Below, piece by piece: positions 1-5,104 of a stretch of 5,141 nucleotides of DNA; the stretch's first letter is position 1; each line of letters begins with the position of its first letter. This DNA is from Burkholderiales bacterium (GTDB lineage Bacteria; Pseudomonadota; Gammaproteobacteria; Burkholderiales; Usitatibacteraceae): contig JADGRS010000261.1 of assembly GCA_017880705.1 (NCBI GenBank), forward strand, positions 1 through 5,141, read 5' to 3'. The notes beneath the pieces are model-generated. The model was not told the origin of the DNA, did not search any database, and was given only the letters and a program-made list of their open reading frames with translations. The position numbers and the translations under genes were made by a program.

Positions 1-2
1 AC

Positions 3-1157
3 GCCGGACTCTCGATGGAGATTCCGGAGCACAAAGCGATCCGCGGCGCGTTGAGCTATTTTTCCACAGACCTGCACGAGAGCATTCAGACTTCGTTGGA
101 CCGCTCCAGAAAGTACAAGAGGATGATCGACTCGGTTCTCGCGGAGTACAAGCTTCCAAAGGGCCTGGCCTACCTGCCGGTCATCGAAAGCGCCTACCTG
201 GAGACGCTGACCTCGCGCGCCGGTGCCCACGGCGTCTGGCAATTCATGCCCGATACCGCGCGGGAGTATGGCTTGCGGGTCGACTGGTGGGTCGATGAGC
301 GCGCCGACTTCGACAAAGCGACCCGGGCCGCCGCAGCCTACCTGCGCGATCTCTATGGACAATTCCACGACTGGCCTTTGACTCTGGCGGCCTACAACGC
401 CGGACCCGGCCGGATCCGCCGGGCCCTCGACGAGAACGGCGCGACGGATTTCTGGCAGTTGCTCGAGGCCGGTGCGATTCCCAAGGAAACCCGCGGCTAC
501 GTGCCGACCTTTTTTGCCACGCTCATGATCGCCAACGATCCGGCTGCCTACGGCTTCCAGCTCTCCGAGCCCGCGCATTCCGGCGAGGATGAACGCCGCG
601 TGGAGATCGAGGGCCCGGTCTCCCTTCGTTATGTCGCCGAAGCCGGCAACATCGACGAGACACTGCTGCGCCGGCTGAACCCATCCCTCAAGCGCGGCAT
701 GGTTCCACCAGGCCGTTGCGCGATCCGCGTACCGGCGCAGGCAGCATCGACCGTGGCGCAACGGGCCACCACCCTGCGCAGCGAAGACGCGCGAATCGCT
801 CTGACCGCCTTCACCGTCCGGCCGGGCGACAGCCTCGCGGACCTGGCCGACGCCATCGGAACATCGACCGAGGTGCTCTCGCAGATGAATTCGCTGCGGG
901 GTGGCGGCATTCACGAAGGCCAGACCATCTATCTTCCGGTGCGCGAACGAGAGCTCGCGTCGCTCCTCAATGACGAGGACGACGATTCGTACTACGCAGT
1001 GACGAAGGGCGACACAATCTATTCGATCGCCCGTAATCACGGCCTTTCGGTGGAAGAGCTTGTCGATCTGAACCAGCTCGATGCCGGACAGAAGCTCCGC
1101 ATCGGCCAGAAACTTCGCACCACGGCACGCATGCCTCTGGCCGCCGGCGGCATGTAA
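3..1157 (+). CDS. mltD: MltD-like membrane-bound lytic murein transglycosylase with two LysM domains, 5'-truncated
   Basis: Cleaves the glycan backbone of peptidoglycan to give 1,6-anhydromuramyl products in the periplasm. The reading frame is open to the left edge, and the codons before the first ATG (position 15) read A-G-L-S, matching the 'GLSMEIPE' region found inside MltD proteins. The true start, signal peptide and N-terminus are therefore outside the window. Numbering from that ATG, the SLT domain spans about 45-180, with putative catalytic Glu58 in PVIESAY, the GVWQFMPDTAREYGL motif at 73-87 and AYNAGPGR at 126-133. A linker domain with LRRLNPSLKRG lies at 195-240. LysM repeats, which bind N-acetylglucosamine chains, lie at about 264-309 and 327-369, separated by an acidic linker (EDDD). 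The C-terminus is complete (TAA). It converges on glcD with 5 bases between them. Family assignment is secure; the exact symbol is by architecture. Confidence 0.9.
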   Translation, partial: AGLSMEIPEHKAIRGALSYFSTDLHESIQTSLDRSRKYKRMIDSVLAEYKLPKGLAYLPVIESAYLETLTSRAGAHGVWQFMPDTAREYGLRVDWWVDERADFDKATRAAAAYLRDLYGQFHDWPLTLAAYNAGPGRIRRALDENGATDFWQLLEAGAIPKETRGYVPTFFATLMIANDPAAYGFQLSEPAHSGEDERRVEIEGPVSLRYVAEAGNIDETLLRRLNPSLKRGMVPPGRCAIRVPAQAASTVAQRATTLRSEDARIALTAFTVRPGDSLADLADAIGTSTEVLSQMNSLRGGGIHEGQTIYLPVRERELASLLNDEDDDSYYAVTKGDTIYSIARNHGLSVEELVDLNQLDAGQKLRIGQKLRTTARMPLAAGGM

Positions 1158-1162
1158 CGGAG

Positions 1163-2557
1163 TTACAGGAACATCTTCATCGGATTCAGGATCCCGGTCG
1201 GATCGAACTGCTCCTTGATCCGCTTCATCAAGCCGATCTCGACCGCTCCCTGCGTGATGGGGAGATACTCCTTCTGCACGTAGCCGATTCCGTGCTCGCC
1301 TGAAACCTGCCCGCCGAGCGAGGCCGTGTGCTGGAAGATCTCGGTGATTGCTTTCGGCAGCGCCACCCGCCAGGCCTCGTCATCGACGGTCTTGATGATG
1401 TTGCAGTGGATGTTGCCATCGCCGGCGTGGCCGTAACAGATGACCAGCAGACCGTAGCGCGCAGCGATCTCCTTGACGCCCCGGATCAGCTCCGGGATCC
1501 TGTCGCGAGGAACGACGGTGTCCTCCTCCTTGTAGATGTTGATGCTCTTGACGGCCTCTCCGATCGAGCGCCGCAGCGACCAGATCTCGCGCATCCTCGG
1601 CTCATCCTGGGCCAGAAACACATCGTCCGCGCCCGACTCCATGCAGGCTTCGGCCATCATCATCGCTTCGGCGTCGACGCGCTCTTCGGTGAACCCGTCG
1701 GCCTCCAGAAGAAGATGCGCCGCAGCATCGGGATGCGGCCACTCCTTACCCAGCTGCTTGATCGCGCACTGCGCCGCATCGCGCTCGATGAGCTCGCAGG
1801 CGCTCGGCTGTACGCCCTTCGAAAATGCGGCGGTCACTGCGATCGCCGCTTTGTCCAGGGAGTCGAACGGCGCCAGGAGAACCTTGCGGAACGGCGGCCA
1901 GGGAAGCAGCTTGAAGAAGATCTTCGTGGTGATGGCCAGCGTCCCCTCGGAGCCGACCAGAAGCTGTGTGAGGTTGTAGCCGCTGACATCCTTGTAGAGC
2001 TTGCCGCCCGTTTTGATCAGCGAGCCGTCCGCGAGGACGGCCTCCAGTCCCATCACGAAGTCCTTGGTCACGCCATATTTGACCGCGCGCGGTCCGCCGG
2101 CGTTCTCGGCCACGTTGCCGCCGAGGGTGCATGAGCCGCGCGAAGCCGGGTCAGGCGGGTAGTAGAGACCGACCTTCTCGACCTCCTCCTGAAAAACCTG
2201 CGTGATCACCCCCGGCTCGACGACTCCCATCAGATTGCTGCGATCGATCTCCACGATGGCATTCATCCGATGGCATGAGAGGAGGATGCCTCCCAGCACC
2301 GGAAGGGCGCCCCCCGAAAGGCCGGTGCCGCCGGCACGGGCAGTCACCGGGACGTGATGCTCGAAGGCGATGCGCATGATGGCCTGCACCTGCTCGGCCG
2401 TTCGCGGCAGCACCGCCACCTCGGGCATGAACACGAGATCCTCGGTGTAATCGGATGCGAACGGCGTCAGCGTCTCCTCGTCGGTCACCACGCCGTCCGG
2501 GCCGAGCACATCGGTCAACTTCTTCAAAACCCCATCTGTGACTCGGTTGAATTCCAT
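1163..2557 (-). CDS. glcD: GlcD-type FAD-linked oxidase (glycolate / D-2-hydroxyacid dehydrogenase family)
   Basis: A 464-residue flavoprotein, close to the usual GlcD length. The family oxidises glycolate, D-lactate or related D-2-hydroxyacids. A PCMH-type FAD-binding domain covers about 43-220, with PRTAEQV (51-57), AGGTGLSGGALP (75-86), VVEPGV (112-117), YPPDPASRGSCTLGGN (133-148) and VGSEGTLAITT (201-211). The FAD-oxidase C-terminal domain covers about 225-464, with GHAGDGNIH (376-384), SGEHGIG (419-425) and the terminal FDPTGILNPMK. Start: ATG at 2557 gives MEFNRVTDGVL, which resembles GlcD N-termini beginning M-x-F-N-x-V-T. No Shine-Dalgarno precedes it, because the sequence upstream is peptidase code. 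The native leader, and perhaps the native ATG, was lost at the join. No glcE, glcF or glcC partner is visible, so the substrate is undecided. Confidence 0.88.
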   Translation of the reverse strand: MEFNRVTDGVLKKLTDVLGPDGVVTDEETLTPFASDYTEDLVFMPEVAVLPRTAEQVQAIMRIAFEHHVPVTARAGGTGLSGGALPVLGGILLSCHRMNAIVEIDRSNLMGVVEPGVITQVFQEEVEKVGLYYPPDPASRGSCTLGGNVAENAGGPRAVKYGVTKDFVMGLEAVLADGSLIKTGGKLYKDVSGYNLTQLLVGSEGTLAITTKIFFKLLPWPPFRKVLLAPFDSLDKAAIAVTAAFSKGVQPSACELIERDAAQCAIKQLGKEWPHPDAAAHLLLEADGFTEERVDAEAMMMAEACMESGADDVFLAQDEPRMREIWSLRRSIGEAVKSINIYKEEDTVVPRDRIPELIRGVKEIAARYGLLVICYGHAGDGNIHCNIIKTVDDEAWRVALPKAITEIFQHTASLGGQVSGEHGIGYVQKEYLPITQGAVEIGLMKRIKEQFDPTGILNPMKMFL

Positions 2558-3565
2558 GCCCGGCATCATCGCCTTGAGGCGCGCGAAGACCTTCTCGAGG
2601 TACGGGTCGAAGAACTTGCGTTCGGTCTTGTCGCGAAGGTAGGTGACCATCGTGAGCTTCCTGCGCGCGCGCGACCAGTCGGCACCGCCCGCGTCGACCT
2701 CCGGATCCACGGACAGGACCTCCTCCGCGTCGGGCCGCGCCGGATCGACCAGCACGAGCGCTTTCTTGTCGCGCCCGCGATTGCTGATCATGTAGACCTT
2801 GCTGTCGTCGGCGTTGAAGAACGCGGGATCGACCTCGGTCCGGTAATCGGTGGTGATGATCGGCTTGAACTCGCTCTTCTCGTCGGCGCGGTAGAGCAGG
2901 ATCGAGTTCAGCCCCTGGGTGCGCGCGGCCATGCGCACGTGCCCCGCGTGGTCGGTCTGCCAGCCGATGATGTCGCCCGGGTTCTGCGCGACCAGCTCTT
3001 CCTTGCCGCTGCGCAGCTCGATGCGGTAGACGTCGAACACTTCCGGATTGCGCCGGTTGTGCGAGACGAGGATGTGGTCGGCGTCCTCGGGCAGGTCGTC
3101 CTGGATGCTCGCGCGCACCTTGTCGCCCGGCGTGAGGTCGGTGATGCGGCCGCTCTTCACGTCGACCGCCACCACGTGGAAATTCTCGTCGCCGCCGAAG
3201 TCCTTCTCGTAGAGGATGATGTCGCCGCCCTTCCAGTAATAGATGCTGATGTCGCGCGCGGTCTCGCCGGTGAGCTTGCGCGGCTCCCCCACGGGAAGGC
3301 TGCCCTCGAGCGGCTGCACGTATACATTCAGGCGCCGCTTCCCGCCCTCGACCGCGACCGGCTGCATGAAGCCGAGCGTCCTGCCGTCGTCGCTCAGGCG
3401 GAAGTACGCGCGCTCGGGACTGCTGAAGAAATCGTGCAACGGAAATTGCGGCGCCGGCGCGACGACTTCTTCGGCGATCGGCGGGTTGTTGGAGCAGGCG
3501 GCGGCAAGGGCCAGCGCCGACCCGCAGGCGACGAGACGCAAGCCAAGAAAAGAAATCGGCGGCAT
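1163..3565 (-). CDS. Nominal in-frame fusion ORF: S9 peptidase propeller lipoprotein joined to GlcD oxidase (probable chimera)
   Basis: An automatic caller would probably report this uninterrupted 800-codon frame as one gene. Residues 1-339 are the signal peptide and beta-propeller of a prolyl-oligopeptidase-family lipoprotein. Residues 337-800 are a full-length GlcD-type FAD oxidase. The two parts share only the codons M-E-F at the join, which contain GAATTC. The hydrolase domain that should follow the propeller is absent, and GlcD lacks any export signal of its own. GlcD-type enzymes are normally cytoplasmic or on the inner face of the membrane, whereas the N-terminal lipobox would send this product to the outer membrane. 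I know of no family with this architecture. The two halves are described separately below because I doubt the fusion exists as a functional protein. The reading frame itself is certain. Confidence 0.5.
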   Translation of the reverse strand: MPPISFLGLRLVACGSALALAAACSNNPPIAEEVVAPAPQFPLHDFFSSPERAYFRLSDDGRTLGFMQPVAVEGGKRRLNVYVQPLEGSLPVGEPRKLTGETARDISIYYWKGGDIILYEKDFGGDENFHVVAVDVKSGRITDLTPGDKVRASIQDDLPEDADHILVSHNRRNPEVFDVYRIELRSGKEELVAQNPGDIIGWQTDHAGHVRMAARTQGLNSILLYRADEKSEFKPIITTDYRTEVDPAFFNADDSKVYMISNRGRDKKALVLVDPARPDAEEVLSVDPEVDAGGADWSRARRKLTMVTYLRDKTERKFFDPYLEKVFARLKAMMPGMEFNRVTDGVLKKLTDVLGPDGVVTDEETLTPFASDYTEDLVFMPEVAVLPRTAEQVQAIMRIAFEHHVPVTARAGGTGLSGGALPVLGGILLSCHRMNAIVEIDRSNLMGVVEPGVITQVFQEEVEKVGLYYPPDPASRGSCTLGGNVAENAGGPRAVKYGVTKDFVMGLEAVLADGSLIKTGGKLYKDVSGYNLTQLLVGSEGTLAITTKIFFKLLPWPPFRKVLLAPFDSLDKAAIAVTAAFSKGVQPSACELIERDAAQCAIKQLGKEWPHPDAAAHLLLEADGFTEERVDAEAMMMAEACMESGADDVFLAQDEPRMREIWSLRRSIGEAVKSINIYKEEDTVVPRDRIPELIRGVKEIAARYGLLVICYGHAGDGNIHCNIIKTVDDEAWRVALPKAITEIFQHTASLGGQVSGEHGIGYVQKEYLPITQGAVEIGLMKRIKEQFDPTGILNPMKMFL
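2549..2554. other. GAATTC at the junction of the peptidase and glcD halves
   Basis: The perfect EcoRI hexamer GAATTC forms codons E-F immediately after the ATG at 2557-2555. To its right, on the coding strand's 5' side, every residue fits the S9 propeller through PGMEF. To its left every residue fits GlcD from (M)EFNRVT onward. The break in homology therefore coincides with this site to within a few bases. That is what ligation of two EcoRI fragments would give, or recombination at short microhomology. Confidence 0.6.
2549..3565 (-). pseudogene. S9 (prolyl oligopeptidase) family peptidase lipoprotein, N-terminal propeller only, 3' part missing
   Basis: Only the first ~339 residues of a protein whose family is usually about 650-700 residues. 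It starts at ATG 3565 with AGGA seven bases upstream. The signal peptide (residues 1-23) is hydrophobic and ends in a lipobox-like L-A-A-A-C at 20-24. Cys24 would be lipidated, and Ser at +2 fits outer-membrane sorting. Residues about 45-315 show the repeated beta-propeller pattern of COG1506-type peptidases: LSDDGRTLGFMQP, YYWKGGDIILYEKDFGGDENFHV (109-131), NPGDIIGWQTD, TDYRTEVDPAFF and SNRGRDKKALVLVD. DWSRARRKLTMVTYLRDK (296-313) and PGMEF (335-339) are typical of the last blade region. The alpha/beta-hydrolase domain with Ser-Asp-His is absent; GlcD code follows instead. As it stands it cannot be a peptidase. The intact gene probably cleaved peptides in the periplasm. Confidence 0.8.
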
Positions 3566-3646
3566 GGAGGAATCCTGTTGGGCTGAGGTCGAATGGTGGC
3601 ACATCCTGCCGCTTGGACGTGCCCACCCAGCCGATTGGATTCCTCC
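3566..3646 (-). promoter_or_regulatory. Long interrupted inverted repeat in the peptidase leader, masking its ribosome binding site
   Basis: A perfect 10-base inverted repeat, GGAGGAATCC at 3566-3575 and GGATTCCTCC at 3637-3646, encloses further helices. GGCTG (3581-3585) pairs with CAGCC (3628-3632). GGCACATCC (3598-3606) pairs with GGACGTGCC (3615-3623), with one pair that becomes U-G in the minus-strand RNA. GGT (3595-3597) pairs with ACC (3625-3627) across a one-base bulge. The loop is 8 bases (3607-3614). In mRNA the structure ends one base before the AUG at 3565 and contains the AGGA ribosome binding site. This suggests translational control of the peptidase. There is no U-tract, so it is not a standard terminator. 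The pairing is seen in the sequence; its function is inferred. Confidence 0.5.
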
Positions 3647-3664
3647 CGCCGCGCAGTGGCGGCG
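3647..3664 (-). terminator. Small GC hairpin after the TonB-C-like gene (weak terminator candidate)
   Basis: CGCCGC (3647-3652) and GCGGCG (3659-3664) form a 6-bp stem with a 6-base loop, five bases past the TGA stop at 3670-3672. No U-run follows. The hairpin directly abuts the outer arm of the larger inverted repeat in the peptidase leader. It could slow polymerase or protect the 3' end, but it is weak as an intrinsic terminator. Confidence 0.25.
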
Positions 3665-3669
3665 CGGGG

Positions 3670-4236
3670 TCAGTAGTGAACGCCGTTCGGCGAAGGCGTC
3701 CACATGGCCGGATTCCAGTACGTGCGCGCGGTGTGGTGGCGCTCGAGCTCGAAGCGGTACTTGAACGAGAAATCGCCCTCGCAAGGCTTGCCGTCGCACT
3801 TGGCCGGCTTGTACGTGGCATCCAGCAACGCGAGCCCCATCGCCTGCTCCATGTTGCGGTTCGGGCTCGCGAGGACCGCGACGCCGAGGGGATGCCCGTT
3901 CGCGTCGACCCGGACCGCGAGATGCAGCAGCCCCGAATCGAAGTCCTGCGCCGAGACTTTCGCCAGGTCGCGCAGGATCGGGGTCATTCCCTCCAGCGGA
4001 TAGGGCGGCTCGTCTCGCGCTCCAAGCTGCACGTAGTCGTCGCGCACGAGACTCTTCTGCTCGCTCGTGAGCTCTTCGTAGCGCAGGTTGATGGGGACGG
4101 GCCAGACGACCGCGGCCCTGACGATATTGGTTCCGGTTGGTGCCACGTCTTCGCGCAGCGCGTACCGGTCCGCCGCCACGGCCGCCCCGGCCAAGGCTAG
4201 TGAAAGTGCCGCACCCACTCTTGCCATCGTGCGCAT
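3670..4236 (-). CDS. Secreted TonB C-terminal-like (energy transducer superfamily) protein, no membrane anchor
   Basis: A 188-residue protein starting at ATG 4236, chosen because GGAGG lies four bases upstream and the next ATG (4227) would be too far from it. Residues 1-22 form a cleavable signal peptide (M-R-T-M-A-R, hydrophobic core, A-V-A-A cut), so the mature protein is probably periplasmic. Residues about 78-165 resemble the TonB C-terminal fold: PPYPLEGM, then LLHLAVRVDANGHPLGVAVLASPN, then a helix (MEQAMGLALLDATYKPA), then GDFSFKYRFEL. A true TonB would have an N-terminal anchor and a proline-rich linker, and both are missing. Cys147 and Cys152 lie in the loop KCDGKPCEG and could form a disulphide. 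Function unknown. It lies 112 bases downstream of gst and 104 bases upstream of the peptidase start, all on the same strand, so co-transcription is possible. Confidence 0.7.
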   Translation of the reverse strand: MRTMARVGAALSLALAGAAVAADRYALREDVAPTGTNIVRAAVVWPVPINLRYEELTSEQKSLVRDDYVQLGARDEPPYPLEGMTPILRDLAKVSAQDFDSGLLHLAVRVDANGHPLGVAVLASPNRNMEQAMGLALLDATYKPAKCDGKPCEGDFSFKYRFELERHHTARTYWNPAMWTPSPNGVHY

Positions 4237-4240
4237 ATCG

Positions 4241-4245
4241 CCTCC
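4241..4245 (-). promoter_or_regulatory. Ribosome binding site of the TonB-C-like gene
   Basis: GGAGG on the minus strand (CCTCC at 4241-4245), four bases before ATG 4236. It decides in favour of this ATG over the in-frame ATG nine bases further in. A TATCAT (minus strand, 4265-4270) just upstream could be a -10 box, but no matching -35 is visible. Confidence 0.6.
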
Positions 4246-4284
4246 GAAGATGAGTCGAAGCCCGATGATAGGCGAGCGCAAGAG

Positions 4285-4322
4285 GGGCCCCGCCCGCGGT
4301 AACAAAACGTAAGACGGGGCCC
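4285..4322 (-). terminator. GC-rich hairpin between gst and the TonB-C-like gene (possible terminator)
   Basis: GGGCCCCG (4285-4292) and CGGGGCCC (4315-4322) form a perfect 8-bp stem around a 22-base loop. The stem begins 27 bases past the gst stop codon. No U-tract follows in the minus-strand transcript, so it may be a weak or Rho-assisted terminator, or simply a 3'-end stabilising stem. The loop contains the most AT-rich bases of this spacer (GGTAACAAAACGTAA). Confidence 0.3.
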
Positions 4323-4349
4323 GCGGCGAGCCCCCCCTGCACCCTTGCC

Positions 4350-4958
4350 CTACTTGATGAGCCCCTCGGCCCTCATCGCCGCCTGCACCGCGGGGCGCGC
4401 GGCGACGCGCTTCTGGAAAGCGGCGACGTTGGGAAAGGGCGAAAGATCGAACTTCACGTTGTGCGCCCAGTTGGTGACGGTGAAGAGGTACGCGTCGGCG
4501 ACGCTGAAGCGATTGCCGAAGAGATAGTCGTGGCCCGCGAGCTGCTTCTCCATCACGGCGTAGCGCTTGCCGAGGTACGCCAGCCTGTCCGCGCGCACTT
4601 CGGGAGGCGTCTTGTCGTTGAAGAGCGGCGAGTACGTCTTGTGGATCTCGGAATTGATGAAGCCCAGCGTCTCCTGCAGGCGATAGCGCTCCGTCGTGCC
4701 GTTGGCGGGTGCGAGGCCCGCCTCGGGCTTGCGGTCGGCGAGGTATTGCACGATCGCGGGGCCTTCGGTGAGGAGCTCGCCGTTTTCCATCTGCAGCGCG
4801 GGCACGTAGCCCTTGGGATTGATCGCGTAATAGTCCGCGCCGTCCGCCGCGACGTGCTTCCCGAGGTCGACCTTCTCGAGCTGCACGTCGAGGCCCAGCT
4901 CGGAAGCGACGATGTGGGGCGAGAGCGAGCACGCGCCCGGTGCGTAGTAGAGCTTCAT
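4350..4958 (-). CDS. gstA: Beta-class glutathione S-transferase (GstA type)
   Basis: A 202-residue cytosolic enzyme, the standard length for bacterial beta-class GST, which conjugates or reduces electrophiles using glutathione. The thioredoxin-like N-terminal domain (1-78) begins MKLYYAPGACSLSPHIV, with the class-defining Cys10-Ser11. It contains NPKGYVPAL with cis-Pro53 and EGPAIVQYLAD (65-75), the glutathione gamma-glutamyl contact. The helical C-terminal domain (about 88-202) has His106 in INSEIHK, where beta-class enzymes have a conserved His, and the N-capping motif FSVADAYLF (151-159, Asp155). The ATG at 4958 fits family N-termini and has GGAGA eight bases upstream; an in-frame TTG at 4973 overlaps that site and is rejected. 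A probable HxlR-type regulator is divergent across a 146-base spacer, suggesting induction by electrophiles or oxidants. Confidence 0.95.
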   Translation of the reverse strand: MKLYYAPGACSLSPHIVASELGLDVQLEKVDLGKHVAADGADYYAINPKGYVPALQMENGELLTEGPAIVQYLADRKPEAGLAPANGTTERYRLQETLGFINSEIHKTYSPLFNDKTPPEVRADRLAYLGKRYAVMEKQLAGHDYLFGNRFSVADAYLFTVTNWAHNVKFDLSPFPNVAAFQKRVAARPAVQAAMRAEGLIK

Positions 4959-4966
4959 GGATGTCG

Positions 4967-4971
4967 TCTCC
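4967..4971 (-). promoter_or_regulatory. Ribosome binding site of gst
   Basis: GGAGA on the minus strand (TCTCC at 4967-4971), eight bases before ATG 4958. It overlaps the alternative TTG start at 4973-4971, which supports choosing the ATG. Confidence 0.6.
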
Positions 4972-5025
4972 AATGGGGGTTGGGATGCGGGTGGGGTGAA
5001 TTCAGCGGCGAGAATAACCCTTGCA

Positions 5026-5048
5026 GTTACCTTTGTATAGCTGGTAAC
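5026..5048. promoter_or_regulatory. Operator-like inverted repeat GTTACC-N11-GGTAAC
   Basis: GTTACC (5026-5031) and GGTAAC (5043-5048) are perfect inverted half-sites with centres 17 bases apart. They flank the putative gst -10 box. Their position between gst and a probable HxlR-family regulator suggests the binding site of that regulator, a dimeric winged-helix protein. The repeat is seen; the binding is inferred. Confidence 0.5.
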
Positions 5049-5061
5049 CTTCAGATATCTG
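5033..5061 (+). promoter_or_regulatory. Weak candidate promoter of the divergent regulator
   Basis: TTGTAT (5033-5038) and TATCTG (5056-5061), 17 bases apart, are imperfect -35/-10 matches facing the right-edge gene. If real, this promoter is superimposed on the gst promoter and on the GGTAACC repeat, so one bound protein could control both directions. Confidence 0.22.
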
Positions 5062-5064
5062 CAA
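5035..5064 (-). promoter_or_regulatory. Candidate sigma70-type promoter of gst
   Basis: On the minus strand, TTGCAG (5064-5059) could be a -35 box and CTATAC (5040-5035) a -10 box, with an 18-base spacer. This is the only AT-rich stretch in the divergent spacer. The spacer between the boxes contains a GGTAAC repeat, so a bound regulator would block it. This is a motif match by eye only. Confidence 0.4.
5052..5061. repeat. Perfect 10-base palindrome CAGATATCTG
   Basis: CAGATATCTG is self-complementary with no gap and sits between the two GGTAACC copies. It overlaps the candidate -35 of gst and the candidate -10 of the divergent gene. It may be an extra protein site or a coincidence in an AT-rich stretch. 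Confidence 0.3.
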
Positions 5065-5071
5065 ATTCCGC

Positions 5072-5085
5072 TTACCTCGCGGTAA
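5072..5085. promoter_or_regulatory. Second operator-like repeat TTACC-N4-GGTAA
   Basis: TTACC (5072-5076) and GGTAA (5081-5085) form an inverted repeat with a 4-base gap. Its right half lies in GGTAACC (5081-5087), a direct copy of GGTAACC at 5043-5049, 38 bases away. This points to two related sites for the same protein, this one nearer the regulator gene and well placed for autoregulation. Confidence 0.4.
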
Positions 5086-5092
5086 CCGGTCC

Positions 5093-5098
5093 GAGGGG
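5093..5098 (+). promoter_or_regulatory. Ribosome binding site of the right-edge regulator
   Basis: GAGGGG at 5093-5098 lies six bases before ATG 5105. It supports a real translation start there although only 12 codons are visible. Confidence 0.5.
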
Positions 5099-5104
5099 AA
5101 TTCC

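Noticed and set aside
2354..3586. Long + strand frame of 410 codons antisense to the peptidase
   Set aside because: Composition is that of the reverse strand of a GC-rich gene, with no recognisable motif. The opposite strand encodes a convincing propeller.
3566..3604. Earlier ATG at 3604 for the peptidase
   Set aside because: It adds 13 polar residues ahead of the signal peptide, would place the AGG directly against the ATG and falls inside the leader inverted repeat.
3613..4200. + strand frame of 195 codons antisense to the TonB-C-like gene
   Set aside because: The minus strand has a signal peptide, a ribosome binding site and family-like motifs; this frame has none.
4298..4303. GGTAAC upstream of the TonB-C-like gene as a third regulator site
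   Set aside because: A lone hexamer with no inverted partner. One or two copies are expected by chance in a window this size.
3566..4342. Upstream extension of the fused frame by 259 codons, giving a nominal 1059-residue protein
   Set aside because: It overlaps the well-supported TonB-C-like gene out of frame, has arginine/alanine-rich shadow composition and lies before a clear lipoprotein signal peptide with its own ribosome binding site at 3565.
4959..4973. TTG start adding five residues (M-E-T-T-S) to GST
   Set aside because: Family members begin at MKLYY, and the TTG lies inside the GGAGA ribosome binding site that serves the ATG at 4958.
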